Source of the DNA: Nocardia brasiliensis NBRC 14402
Lineage (GTDB): Bacteria; Actinomycetota; Actinomycetes; Mycobacteriales; Mycobacteriaceae
Reading direction: 5' to 3'
Assembly: GCF_000308475.2 (NCBI RefSeq)
Contig: NZ_BAFT02000099.1
Span: 1 to 64,000, forward strand
Length of the DNA: 64,000 nucleotides
In this document: positions 52,867 to 60,622 of the stretch, one piece after another
Layout of the letters: each line of letters begins with the position of its first letter
How positions within the stretch are numbered: the stretch's first letter is position 1
Made by a program: the position numbers and the translations under genes
The notes under the pieces: generated by a model
Database searches by the model: none
What the model saw: the letters and a program-made list of their open reading frames with translations, nothing else
Told to the model about the DNA's origin: nothing

Positions 52867-52871
52867 AACGC

Positions 52872-54647
52872 TCAGACGGCCGCGCCGGACTTCTCCGAGC
52901 GCGCCGTCTCCAGCAGTTCCTCCGCGTGTGCCCGGCCGGTTTCGGTGTCGTCCAGACCGGCCAGCATGCGCGCCAATTCGATGACCCGTTCGTCCTTGGT
53001 CAGCGCCCGCACGCCGCTGTTCACCTTGCCCTTGCCGTCGTCGGACTTGTCGACCACCAGGTGGGTGTCGGCGAAGGCCGCGACCTGCGGCAGGTGCGTC
53101 ACCACGATGACCTGATGGGTGCGCGCCAGCCGGGCCAGCCTGCGCCCGATCTCCACCGCGGCCCGGCCGCCGACGCCCGCGTCCACCTCGTCGAAAACCA
53201 TGGTGGCGCCGTGATCCGAGCGGGCGAGCACCACCTCAAGCGCGAGCATCACCCGGGAGAGCTCACCACCGGAAGCGCTCTTGCTCAACGGCAGTGACTG
53301 GGCGCCCGAGTGCGCGGACAACCGGAACTCCACCTCGTCGACGCCCGAGGACCCGGCGTGCAGTTCCTTGCCGCCGACGAGCAGCGGCGCGGAATCCTGC
53401 GGCCCCGCGGGCACCGGCCGGACCTCGACCTCCAGTTTCGCCTTACCCATGGCCAGCCCGCCCAGCTCGGCGCTCACCGCGGACGCGAGCTTGCCCGCCG
53501 CCTTCTTGCGCGCGGCACTCAGCTTGCCCGCCGCCTCCTGCACCCGTTCGGCCGCGATATCGACCTCGGCGGCCAGTGCGGTGAGCGCCTCCTCGGACAC
53601 GTCGAGCGAGCCGAGCTTGGTGCGCGCCTCGTCGGCCCAGGCGAGCACGCCGTCGATGTCCGGAGCGTATTTGCGGGTCAGCGACTTCAGTTCGGCCTGG
53701 CGGGTGAGCAGCGAATCGAGCGCGCCGGGGTCCGACGGCAGGTCCGAAAGATAGCCGCTCAGTTCGGTGGTCAGGTCGACCACCACCGCGATCGCCTCGC
53801 CGAGCCGCGGCGCCAGCGCGGTGAGCTTCGGATCATCAGCGGACTCGATGCGCGAGCGCGCGGCACCGAGCAATTCCAGTGCGCCGGAACCGTCTTCGGG
53901 CGTATCCGGCGAGCCGGCCAGCGCGTCGTGCGCGGTCGCGGCGGCCTCGCGCAGCGAATCCAGGTCGCTGAGCCGGCGCACGTCCTCGACGATGCGCACA
54001 TCCTCGCCGGGTTCCGGTGCGATGGCATCGATCTCGGTCAGCGAGTGCTGCAACCGGTCGGCCTCCTGCGCCAATTCCCGGCTGCGCGCGGTCCGTTCGA
54101 GCAATTCGTTGCGGGCGTCCAGCCAAGAGCGCCGCTGCACACCGTATTTGCGCAACAGCGGCGCGACGGTGTCGGCCGCGAACTGGTCCAGCGCGGCCAA
54201 TTGCTGATCGGGACGCTGCAAACGCAGCTGATCGTTCTGCCCGTGCACGGTCAGCAACGGCGCGGTGAAATCGGCGAGGACCGCGGCGGGCACGCCCCGG
54301 CCACCCAGGTGCGCGCGGGAACGGCCGTCGCTGCCCACGGTGCGGATCGCGATGATGCTGCCGTCGTCATCCTGTTCGGCCGCAGCCGATTCCAGCACCT
54401 GCGCCACTTCGGCACGGGCGCCGTCGTTCACGTCGTCGACGGTGAAACGGCCCTCGACCACCGCCCGCGCGGCACCCAGCCGGACCCGCCCCGGATCGGC
54501 GCGCGCACCGCTCAGCAGGTGCAGGCTGGTGACCACCATGGTCTTGCCCGCACCCGTCTCACCGGTGAGAACCGTGAGACCCTCGTGGAATTGCGCGGTG
54601 GCCGTCGAGATAACGCCAAGCCCGTCAATCCTGATCTCTGTCAGCAT
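52872..54647 (-). CDS. recN: DNA repair protein RecN
   Basis: A 591-residue SMC-like ATPase. The N-terminal half has Walker A TGETGAGKTMVV, and the C-terminal half the signature SGGELSRVMLALEVVL and Walker B ATMVFDEVDAGVGG, separated by long coiled coils. It acts in double-strand-break repair. I chose ATG 54647 (GGAG upstream; MLTEIRIDGLGVI is the family start), which overlaps nadK by 23 bases. A start at 54674 would add nine residues not seen in the family. In mycobacteria steA follows directly. Confidence 0.95.
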   Translation of the reverse strand: MLTEIRIDGLGVISTATAQFHEGLTVLTGETGAGKTMVVTSLHLLSGARADPGRVRLGAARAVVEGRFTVDDVNDGARAEVAQVLESAAAEQDDDGSIIAIRTVGSDGRSRAHLGGRGVPAAVLADFTAPLLTVHGQNDQLRLQRPDQQLAALDQFAADTVAPLLRKYGVQRRSWLDARNELLERTARSRELAQEADRLQHSLTEIDAIAPEPGEDVRIVEDVRRLSDLDSLREAAATAHDALAGSPDTPEDGSGALELLGAARSRIESADDPKLTALAPRLGEAIAVVVDLTTELSGYLSDLPSDPGALDSLLTRQAELKSLTRKYAPDIDGVLAWADEARTKLGSLDVSEEALTALAAEVDIAAERVQEAAGKLSAARKKAAGKLASAVSAELGGLAMGKAKLEVEVRPVPAGPQDSAPLLVGGKELHAGSSGVDEVEFRLSAHSGAQSLPLSKSASGGELSRVMLALEVVLARSDHGATMVFDEVDAGVGGRAAVEIGRRLARLARTHQVIVVTHLPQVAAFADTHLVVDKSDDGKGKVNSGVRALTKDERVIELARMLAGLDDTETGRAHAEELLETARSEKSGAAV

Positions 54648-55584
54648 GTGTGCTCTCCGTTCGCCGTCGGCCACGCCAGCCTGTCACGGGCAATTGGAAC
54701 TTGCGCACCATCCGGTCCGCGAAGGGCGCGGAATCCAGCCGCACCCAGCGCACCGGCTGCGCGCCGCGGACCGCTTCCAACCGGCCGCCGCGCGGCAGGT
54801 CGAGCGTGCGCCTGCCATCCAGGAAAACTATCGCATCGTGCCCCTCGGCGGCCGCCTCGACCGCGATCCGCGACTCCGGGCTGGTCACCAGCGGCCGGGC
54901 AAACAGGGCGTGCGCGTTGCTCGGAATCACCAGCAGCGCTTCGAGTTCCGGCCACACCACCGGGCCGCCCGCGGAGAACGCGTACGCGGTGGAGCCGGTC
55001 GGGGTGGCGATCAGGATGCCGTCGCAGCCGAACGCCGACACCGGCCTGCCGTCCACCTCCAGCACCAGCTCCAATACGCCCATCCGCGAGGCGTTCTCGA
55101 TGCTCGCCTCGTTCAGCGCCCAGCCGGTTTCCACCACCTCGTCGTCCACCCGGACGTTGACGTCGATGGTCATCCGGTGCTCGATGCGGTAATCGCGCCG
55201 CACCACATGGGCCAGCGCGTCGTCGAGGTGCTCGGCCTCGGCCTCGGTCAGAAAACCGATGCGGCCCAGATTGATTCCCAGCACCGGCACCCCGGCCGGA
55301 CGCGCCAGCTCGGCGGCCCGCAGGAACGTGCCGTCGCCACCGAGTACCAGCACCATCTCGCAACCGACCGCGGCCTCGGGCCCATGCGCGACCACCCGCA
55401 CCGGATAGCCGCACGGCTCGGCCTCGAACCGGGTACTGTCCGCCTCGTCGTCGAGCACCCGCAGGCAGATGCCCGCATCGGCGAAGATCTTCGCCAGCCG
55501 GTGCGCGGTCTCGATGATCTCCGCCCGGCCGGGATGCGACACCAGCAGGATCTCCCGGTTATCGGCCCTCGTCGGCGCGTTCAC
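54625..55584 (-). CDS. nadK: NAD kinase
   Basis: A 319-residue enzyme that phosphorylates NAD to NADP. The GGDGT motif is present in MVLVLGGDGTFLRAAEL, followed by GVPVLGINLGRIGFLTEAE and a NE/D-type region (LNEASIENASRMGVLEL). The GPVVWPELEALLV segment matches the family too. The GTG start overlaps the tlyA stop (GTGA at 55581-55584). It belongs to the conserved tlyA-nadK-recN set. Confidence 0.95.
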   Translation of the reverse strand: MNAPTRADNREILLVSHPGRAEIIETAHRLAKIFADAGICLRVLDDEADSTRFEAEPCGYPVRVVAHGPEAAVGCEMVLVLGGDGTFLRAAELARPAGVPVLGINLGRIGFLTEAEAEHLDDALAHVVRRDYRIEHRMTIDVNVRVDDEVVETGWALNEASIENASRMGVLELVLEVDGRPVSAFGCDGILIATPTGSTAYAFSAGGPVVWPELEALLVIPSNAHALFARPLVTSPESRIAVEAAAEGHDAIVFLDGRRTLDLPRGGRLEAVRGAQPVRWVRLDSAPFADRMVRKFQLPVTGWRGRRRTESTHADRDQD

Positions 55585-56414
55585 TGTGGACCCTCCTCAA
55601 CCGCACGCTCGACGAGGGCAGCCACTCGCGCCTCGTCGTCTTCCAGCCTGCCGTCCGCGGTAACGGACTTGCGCAGCCACAGGAAGTATTCGACATTGCC
55701 CGACGGGCCCGGCAACGGGCTGGCGGTCACGCCCTCGGTGTGCAGGCCGAGCCCCGCCGCGACCGTCGCGACCTCGCGCACCGCCATGGCGCGCAGCGCG
55801 GGATCACGCACCACACCGCCGGAACCGACCCGCTCCTTGCCGACCTCGAACTGCGGCTTCACCATCGGCAGCAGATCCGCGCCCGGCGCGGTGCACGCGG
55901 CCAGCGCGGGCAGCACCAGGGCGAGCGAGATGAACGACAGGTCACCGACCACCAACTCGACTGGGCCGTCGATCATTTCGGAGGTGAGGTGGCGCACGTT
56001 CGTGCGATCGACCACCCGCACCCGGTCGTCGTTCTGCAACCGCCAGATCAACTGGCCGTAGCCGACGTCCACCGCGACCACCTCGCGCGCCGCGCGCGAG
56101 AGCAGCACATCGGTGAAACCGCCGGTGGACGCGCCCGCATCGAGGCAGCGCTTCCCCGCGACGGTGAGCCCCGCCGGTTCGAACGCCGCGAGCGCGCCGA
56201 GCAGCTTGTGCGCGCCGCGCGAGGCCCACGACACCTCGTCGGCCTGCTCCCGGACCAGCAGCGGTGTACCCGCCTCGACGGCGGTCGCCGGCTTCACCGC
56301 GACCGTTCCGGCTATCAGGACGCGACCGGCGCCGATCAGCTCGACCGCGTGTTCTCGCGATCTCGCCAACCCGCGGCGAACCAGTTCGGCGTCCACGCGC
56401 GCGCGTCTGGCCAC
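55581..56414 (-). CDS. tlyA: TlyA-type rRNA 2'-O-methyltransferase
   Basis: A 277-residue protein. An S4 RNA-binding domain (about 1-65, RVDAELVRRGLARSREHAVELI) precedes an FtsJ-like methyltransferase with the SAM motif CLDAGASTGGFTDVLL. The catalytic Lys/Asp/Lys/Glu set is suggested by SRGAHKLL, VVGDLSFISL, MVKPQFEVGKE and NVEYFLWL. In mycobacteria TlyA methylates 16S and 23S rRNA and its loss gives capreomycin resistance. I chose GTG 56414, one base after the previous stop. The longer frame upstream is an Arg-rich shadow. Confidence 0.94.
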   Translation of the reverse strand: MARRARVDAELVRRGLARSREHAVELIGAGRVLIAGTVAVKPATAVEAGTPLLVREQADEVSWASRGAHKLLGALAAFEPAGLTVAGKRCLDAGASTGGFTDVLLSRAAREVVAVDVGYGQLIWRLQNDDRVRVVDRTNVRHLTSEMIDGPVELVVGDLSFISLALVLPALAACTAPGADLLPMVKPQFEVGKERVGSGGVVRDPALRAMAVREVATVAAGLGLHTEGVTASPLPGPSGNVEYFLWLRKSVTADGRLEDDEARVAALVERAVEEGPQ

Positions 56415-56415
56415 C

Positions 56416-56721
56416 TCAGATCTTGTCCACCGTGGCCAGGGCCTGCACCAGCACGTCGTGCGCCTGCTCCAGGATCCGCGCGCGGCGGGTGATGTCCGCG
56501 CCGGTCTCCGCGCTCTCGGCCGTCGCGTTCGTGCCCGGCCAGCCGGTGCGGGTGACGAGTTCGGTGAGCAGGCCATCGATCTCGGTGCGGATGCGCTCCG
56601 GATCGGCGGGCTCCGGACGCCCGGGTGCACCCGGCAGATGCTGGCCCGGCAGCGGAACCCCGGGGCGGGGTCCGCCGGCACCTGGCGTCGGCATTCCTGG
56701 GCGGGGCATGGGAGTAGTCAT
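56416..56721 (-). CDS. Conserved hypothetical protein (Rv1693-like position)
   Basis: A 101-residue protein with a Pro/Gly-rich N-terminal arm (about 1-40) and a helical C-terminal part (IRTEIDGLLTELVTRTG, then RARILEQAHDVLVQALATVD). It occupies the place of Rv1693 between the HAD phosphatase and tlyA. Function is unknown. The helices might mediate dimerisation. Confidence 0.75.
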   Translation of the reverse strand: MTTPMPRPGMPTPGAGGPRPGVPLPGQHLPGAPGRPEPADPERIRTEIDGLLTELVTRTGWPGTNATAESAETGADITRRARILEQAHDVLVQALATVDKI

Positions 56722-56734
56722 CGTGCGGTCAACG

Positions 56735-57640
56735 CTATCGGATTTCCGAACCGGACGCGCGCACCGTCACGGCTCGTCCCGGGTTGCGCCGCAACCGGTT
56801 GGCCAGCACCGCGGCGAGGTCGCTCGGATCGATGTCCGATTCGGCCGGAATCGGCGGGTGGTTCAGCGCGTCCAGCGAATCGGCCACATAGGTCGGAATG
56901 AATTCGGCCGCCGCGTCTTTCAGCTCGTCCAGGGTGCTGACGCCGGTGAGCACCAGCAGCGATGCCAGGCCCACGGCGTTCGCGCCCTCGATATCGGTGT
57001 CCAATCGGTCACCCACCACCAGCGCGCTGCGGGTGCCCGCGCGCACCAGCGCGTCCTCCATCAGCGGGGCGAACGGTTTGCCCGCCACCATCGGCTCGAG
57101 CTCGGTCGCGGTGCGCAAGGCGGCGACCATCGCGCCGTTGCCCGGGGCGAGGCCGCGCTCGTTCGGCAGCGTCTTGTCGGTGTTCGCGGCGACCCACAGG
57201 GCATCGGCGCGCAAGGCGTACGCGGCCTCGGCGAGTTCGGGCCAGCCGGTCTGCGGTGAATGTCCTTGCACCACAGCGGCGGGCGCGGCCCCGTCGAAGC
57301 GGCGCACCGGGCGCAACCCGACCGCCGTCACTTCGGCGGCCAGATCGTCGGTGCCGACCACCAGCACCTCCGCGCCCGGAGCGAGACGCTCGGCCAGCAG
57401 CCGGGCCGCCGCCTGCGCGCTGGTCACCACGTCGTCGGTGGTCGCGGAGAAGCCGAGGTCCGCCAGATGCGCCGCGACCGTCGCCGGTGACCGGCTCGCA
57501 TTGTTGGTGACGTACACCAACCGCTGCGTGCCCTCGGCCGCCAGCGCCGCCGGCGCGCCCTCGATCACCACGGGACCCCGGTACAGGGTGCCGTCCAGGT
57601 CAAGCAGCAAGGCTTCGTAGCGATCTCGTAGCCGCTTCAC
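56735..57640 (-). CDS. HAD-superfamily IIA phosphatase
   Basis: A 301-residue phosphatase of the NagD/p-nitrophenyl phosphatase group. Motif I is LLLDLDGTLYRG, motif II VTNNASRSP, the Lys region VAGKPFAPL and the final acid motif VVGDRLDTDIEGANAVG. The substrate in this subgroup varies (sugar or lipid phosphates). It matches Rv1692 by position; mycobacterial relatives have been linked to glycerol-phosphate turnover. I chose GTG 57640 with GGAG six bases upstream. The long upstream extension in the same frame has no family features. Confidence 0.88.
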   Translation of the reverse strand: MKRLRDRYEALLLDLDGTLYRGPVVIEGAPAALAAEGTQRLVYVTNNASRSPATVAAHLADLGFSATTDDVVTSAQAAARLLAERLAPGAEVLVVGTDDLAAEVTAVGLRPVRRFDGAAPAAVVQGHSPQTGWPELAEAAYALRADALWVAANTDKTLPNERGLAPGNGAMVAALRTATELEPMVAGKPFAPLMEDALVRAGTRSALVVGDRLDTDIEGANAVGLASLLVLTGVSTLDELKDAAAEFIPTYVADSLDALNHPPIPAESDIDPSDLAAVLANRLRRNPGRAVTVRASGSEIR

Positions 57641-58139
57641 ACCACTCTCCGTGTCACCGAACTTCGCATCCCTCCGGATGCCCGAACCGGCCCCGCCGCG
57701 CCCATGGCAGCTCCGAGACACCCGCACATTACGCCAAGGCGCCGACACGAACCGCGGCCGGTTCAGCCCCCCGTCCGCCACCGATGTGCACCCGGTGCGG
57801 TGCACCGACGAGACGCGGACGCTCCCGTCCGTGAGCGGGCCAAAGCTCGACAAGTGGGCGTCCCTCCCGCTTTGCCGCACCTGGTCGGGGCTACCGGTTG
57901 CTGCTGACGGCGACAAGAACCGCGCCGCGACCCGCGCGGTGCACCGAGTCGCGTCGGCCCATGCGCTCTTTCGAGGTAACGAGAACGGAGTCGACGGGGC
58001 GACTCGGCGCTGTTGTCGGATCCGCGTCGGTGGCGGTTCGGCCCGACTCTCGGTTAGGAGGCGGCTCGGGCGTTAAACTGCTGATCAAGTCGTCGGCGTC
58101 GGTCTCGGGGGCGGGCCGGCACGGGAAGGTGGTGCCATA
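57641..58139. other. Divergent intergenic region, no gene supported
   Basis: About 500 bases separate the HAD phosphatase operon from the secreted-protein gene. Frames of 60-140 codons exist on both strands but are Arg/Ser/Pro-rich and lack ribosome sites and family motifs. No tRNA-like cloverleaf was recognised. It probably holds the promoters of both directions. Confidence 0.5.
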
Positions 58140-58586
58140 GTGTTTCGTGCCGGGGTGTTGGTTCCGGTGCTGCTGTGCGCGGCATCGCTGGCCGGTGCGG
58201 GACAGGCCGCGGCGGACAGTTACGGCGGCTGCCAGGTCGGCAGCATGATGAGCGGCCGGTTGGTGCCCGGGACCGGCAGTGCCGGACAGAACATCCATCG
58301 AGAAGCGAACCTGCGCGAATGCGCCAGTCCCCTGCTGCCCGGGGTGGACGCCGCACGGATGAGCGTGACCATCCCGTTCAACGCGCCGGGCGCGACCAGC
58401 TCTGCCGAATTCGCCTGGTCCGACGGAAGTGTCAGCACGGCAACCGGTTACGGCAACGGCCTGTGGTCGATCACCGCCGGTCCCGCCACCGGCCACGCCC
58501 TGCACATCCACACCGCCGACACCTGGAACGGCTGGTACTTCAGCTACGCCGAGGTTCTCGTCACCTCCGCCACCTTCGTCTCCTGA
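58140..58586 (+). CDS. Secreted protein of unknown function
   Basis: A 148-residue protein with a signal peptide (FRAGVLVPVLLCAASLAGAGQ, probable cut after QAAA near residue 25). The mature part is a compact beta-rich domain with two Cys (GGCQVG and LRECAS) that may form a disulfide. It contains aromatic motifs (TWNGWYFSYAEVLV). I recognise no named family. It starts at GTG behind GGGAAGG. A palindromic element follows 30 bases after the stop. Confidence 0.7.
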   Translation: MFRAGVLVPVLLCAASLAGAGQAAADSYGGCQVGSMMSGRLVPGTGSAGQNIHREANLRECASPLLPGVDAARMSVTIPFNAPGATSSAEFAWSDGSVSTATGYGNGLWSITAGPATGHALHIHTADTWNGWYFSYAEVLVTSATFVS

Positions 58587-58616
58587 CTCTCCGCTGACGC
58601 GGCCTCTTCGATTTCC

Positions 58617-58686
58617 CGCACCCTTTCCGTCTTCCCGCACCCGCTGTGGCCTGGCATAGCGCGTGCGGGAAGACAGAGGGGGTGCG
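58617..58686. repeat. 70-bp palindromic element, copy 2
   Basis: The layout is the same as at 32078-32147: two 28-base arms (58617-58644 and 58659-58686) matching at 24 positions around a 14-base loop. The core arm words CTTCCCGCACCCGC and GCGTGCGGGAAG are shared between copies. It lies just after a secreted-protein gene. Confidence 0.85.
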
Positions 58687-59117
58687 GGAGTCCGGTTGAT
58701 CACCAGGTAATGGTGGCGGCATCGGCCGAGAGGGCTACGCCACGGTTGGCGCGCCGGGTGTCGCCGGCGCGGCCTCGATGCGTGTGCTTGTTGAGCGGCA
58801 ACGGGTTTCGAATCGCGGCGGCCTCGTCCCACCCCCGATCGGCTCGAAACGCGAGACGCCGATCTCGGTCCTCGTCGGCGGCGACGGAGACCACGTCCTG
58901 GGCCGGATCGAGCGACGCCTCGTCGGGCCACCACTAGTGTAGGGGCAGTGCTGGCGGGAGTTTCATCCCGGCAGCGCGCGGGAAGGTGACGCCCGCGAGC
59001 TTCGTGCGCGGGTGACCAGTTTGCCGCGACTGGTTGCGGCCCCGAATAGCGTTGGACTCAGCCGATGCGTCGTGCGAGCCGGTTGCGACCGAACACGCTC
59101 AGGCGAAAGGAGTGAGC
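58687..59117. other. Intergenic region, no gene supported
   Basis: About 430 bases between the palindromic element and the Trm112-like gene. Reading frames here are short and Arg-rich, without ribosome sites. I see no RNA gene or clear operator. Confidence 0.5.
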
Positions 59118-59348
59118 TCAGCTTTCGACGGGCTGGGCGATGAAGTCGGCGTGTTCGGCTTCGGTGGCGTCGCGGGCTTCGTCGATGAGGAGTACGGGGA
59201 TGCCGTTGTCGATGGGGTAGGCGCGGCGCAGGCGCGGGTTGTAGAGGACGGTGCCCTCGGTCGCGCGGACCAGCAGCAGCGGGCCCTTGTCCTGCGGGCA
59301 GGCCAACAGGCTCAACAGCGTGGCGTCCAAGGTGGTGTGCTCCGGCAT
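59118..59348 (-). CDS. Trm112/UPF0434-family small protein
   Basis: A 76-residue protein with the family pattern LLSLLACPQDKGPLLL, then RLRRAYPIDNGIPVLLIDEA. Trm112-like proteins are small partners that activate methyltransferases in eukaryotes and archaea; the bacterial role is less clear. Only one Cys is present, so the zinc site seen in eukaryotic forms is missing. The next gene (GtrA-like) lies 10 bases upstream on the same strand, so they may form an operon. Confidence 0.85.
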   Translation of the reverse strand: MPEHTTLDATLLSLLACPQDKGPLLLVRATEGTVLYNPRLRRAYPIDNGIPVLLIDEARDATEAEHADFIAQPVES

Positions 59349-59358
59349 GACCGAAAAC

Positions 59359-60123
59359 CTACCCGACGACGTCCCGCGATTCGACCGCCGGTCGGCGGTG
59401 GAACGAGATGTGGCGGTGGCCGAAGTAGCTGGCGACGGCCACCAAACCCATCACCACGACCGCCGCGGGTTTGTCCGGGAAATGCCACACCGACACGGCC
59501 AACTCCAGCAACACCATATTCAGCAGCAGCCCACCGGAATTCACCGCGACGAACCGCAGGAAATCACGCAGCAGATGCCCGCGCACCCGGAACACCAAAG
59601 TCCGATGCAACACGAACGCAACCGCAATACTCACGCCATACGCCGCCGCCACCGCCACCGAAGGCGGCACATTGTCGCCGAGCACCGCCAGCCACACCAC
59701 GGTCATCCCGATACCGAGCGCGGTATTGAACCCGCCCACCACCGCGAACGCCAACTCCTGCCGCCGCACCACCCGCAACAAAGGCCCCGGATTCTCCACA
59801 CCCCCCGCAGCACTCTCCCCCACCTCCGCCGCGACGCCTCCCTCCGCACCAGTCAAAGCCCCACCACCCGCACCGGTCGCACCAGTCCGACCACCATCGG
59901 CCCGACCCGCAACTCTCGCGCCAGCCACCACGCCATCAAAATCGCCTGACTGCTGCGCCAGACCCAGATCTGCCTCGGCAGGCGAGGCGGGCGGCGCTTG
60001 GTGGTTCGCGGTGTCGGCTCGCAGGTCGTAGTTGTCGGTGTCGCGGAGTGGGGCCCGGGGCACCGCGCGGATCACCTCCTCGGTGCGTGCGGAAGCCACG
60101 CTCCGGTCATCGTCGAAATCCAC
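59359..60123 (-). CDS. GtrA-like membrane protein with long polar N-terminal arm
   Basis: A 254-residue protein. The C-terminal 135 residues have four membrane segments in the GtrA/DPMS-type pattern (ELAFAVVGGFNTALGIGMTV, YGVSIAVAFVLHRTLVFRV, FLRFVAVNSGGLLLNMVLLE, VVMGLVAVASYFGHRHISF). Such proteins are thought to flip lipid-linked sugars for cell-wall or O-antigen decoration. The first 115 residues are acidic and Gly/Ala-rich, absent in usual GtrA. GTG 60123 has AGGAGGT about 10 bases upstream, which supports the long form. A later start without the arm cannot be excluded. Confidence 0.8.
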   Translation of the reverse strand: MDFDDDRSVASARTEEVIRAVPRAPLRDTDNYDLRADTANHQAPPASPAEADLGLAQQSGDFDGVVAGARVAGRADGGRTGATGAGGGALTGAEGGVAAEVGESAAGGVENPGPLLRVVRRQELAFAVVGGFNTALGIGMTVVWLAVLGDNVPPSVAVAAAYGVSIAVAFVLHRTLVFRVRGHLLRDFLRFVAVNSGGLLLNMVLLELAVSVWHFPDKPAAVVVMGLVAVASYFGHRHISFHRRPAVESRDVVG

Positions 60124-60622
60124 CAGGCGGCACCTCCTGTCGCGCTGGGCACTCTAGTCGCCACCGCACGATTCCTCGACGACCACCCCGGCCCGCGCGC
60201 CGACTGCGCACCCGTCCACTCCCGGAACCGGGTGTGAACCGCACGCAATTCGCCGCTCCTCGCGTCCGCCCGCCCCGCCAATCCGGCGATTCACAGACCT
60301 CCCGCACCGAGCCTCGGCGCGCCACGCGGCAAGTCGCTGTGCGAGGTGCCAACAACCCCTGTGAGGTCGGCCGCTAATCCGCTCTAGCTAAGGATCAGCG
60401 TGGGCGTACCCCGGCTGCGGGATTCGTGTCCGCGACCGAAGGGGCTGTCGCGTGGGCACGTCCGGCTACTGGCGGCGGTCCTTCACAGGAGCGCTGTCTT
60501 CGCAGATATTCGCTCCGAGTTCGTTGCGCCACAAGGAAACTCACGCGGATCCGTGACCTTGGTCGACCGATCCCGGACCGAGTCCTCGGTACAAGATCGG
60601 CACTGCCAGACCACCTCCCCGA
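60124..60622. other. Intergenic region, no gene supported
   Basis: About 500 bases between the GtrA-like gene and the YfhO-like gene, both on the minus strand. It probably carries the GtrA-like promoter and the end of the YfhO-like transcript. Reading frames are Arg/Gly-rich shadows. Confidence 0.5.

Noticed and set aside
45325..52871. Accessory stretch as an integrated phage or integrative element
   Set aside because: No integrase, att-like direct repeats, tRNA edge or mobility gene is visible; XerD nearby is the housekeeping recombinase.
57898..58140. An 80-codon plus-strand frame upstream of the secreted protein
   Set aside because: Arg/Ser-rich, no ribosome site, no recognisable features, and an equally long frame runs on the other strand.
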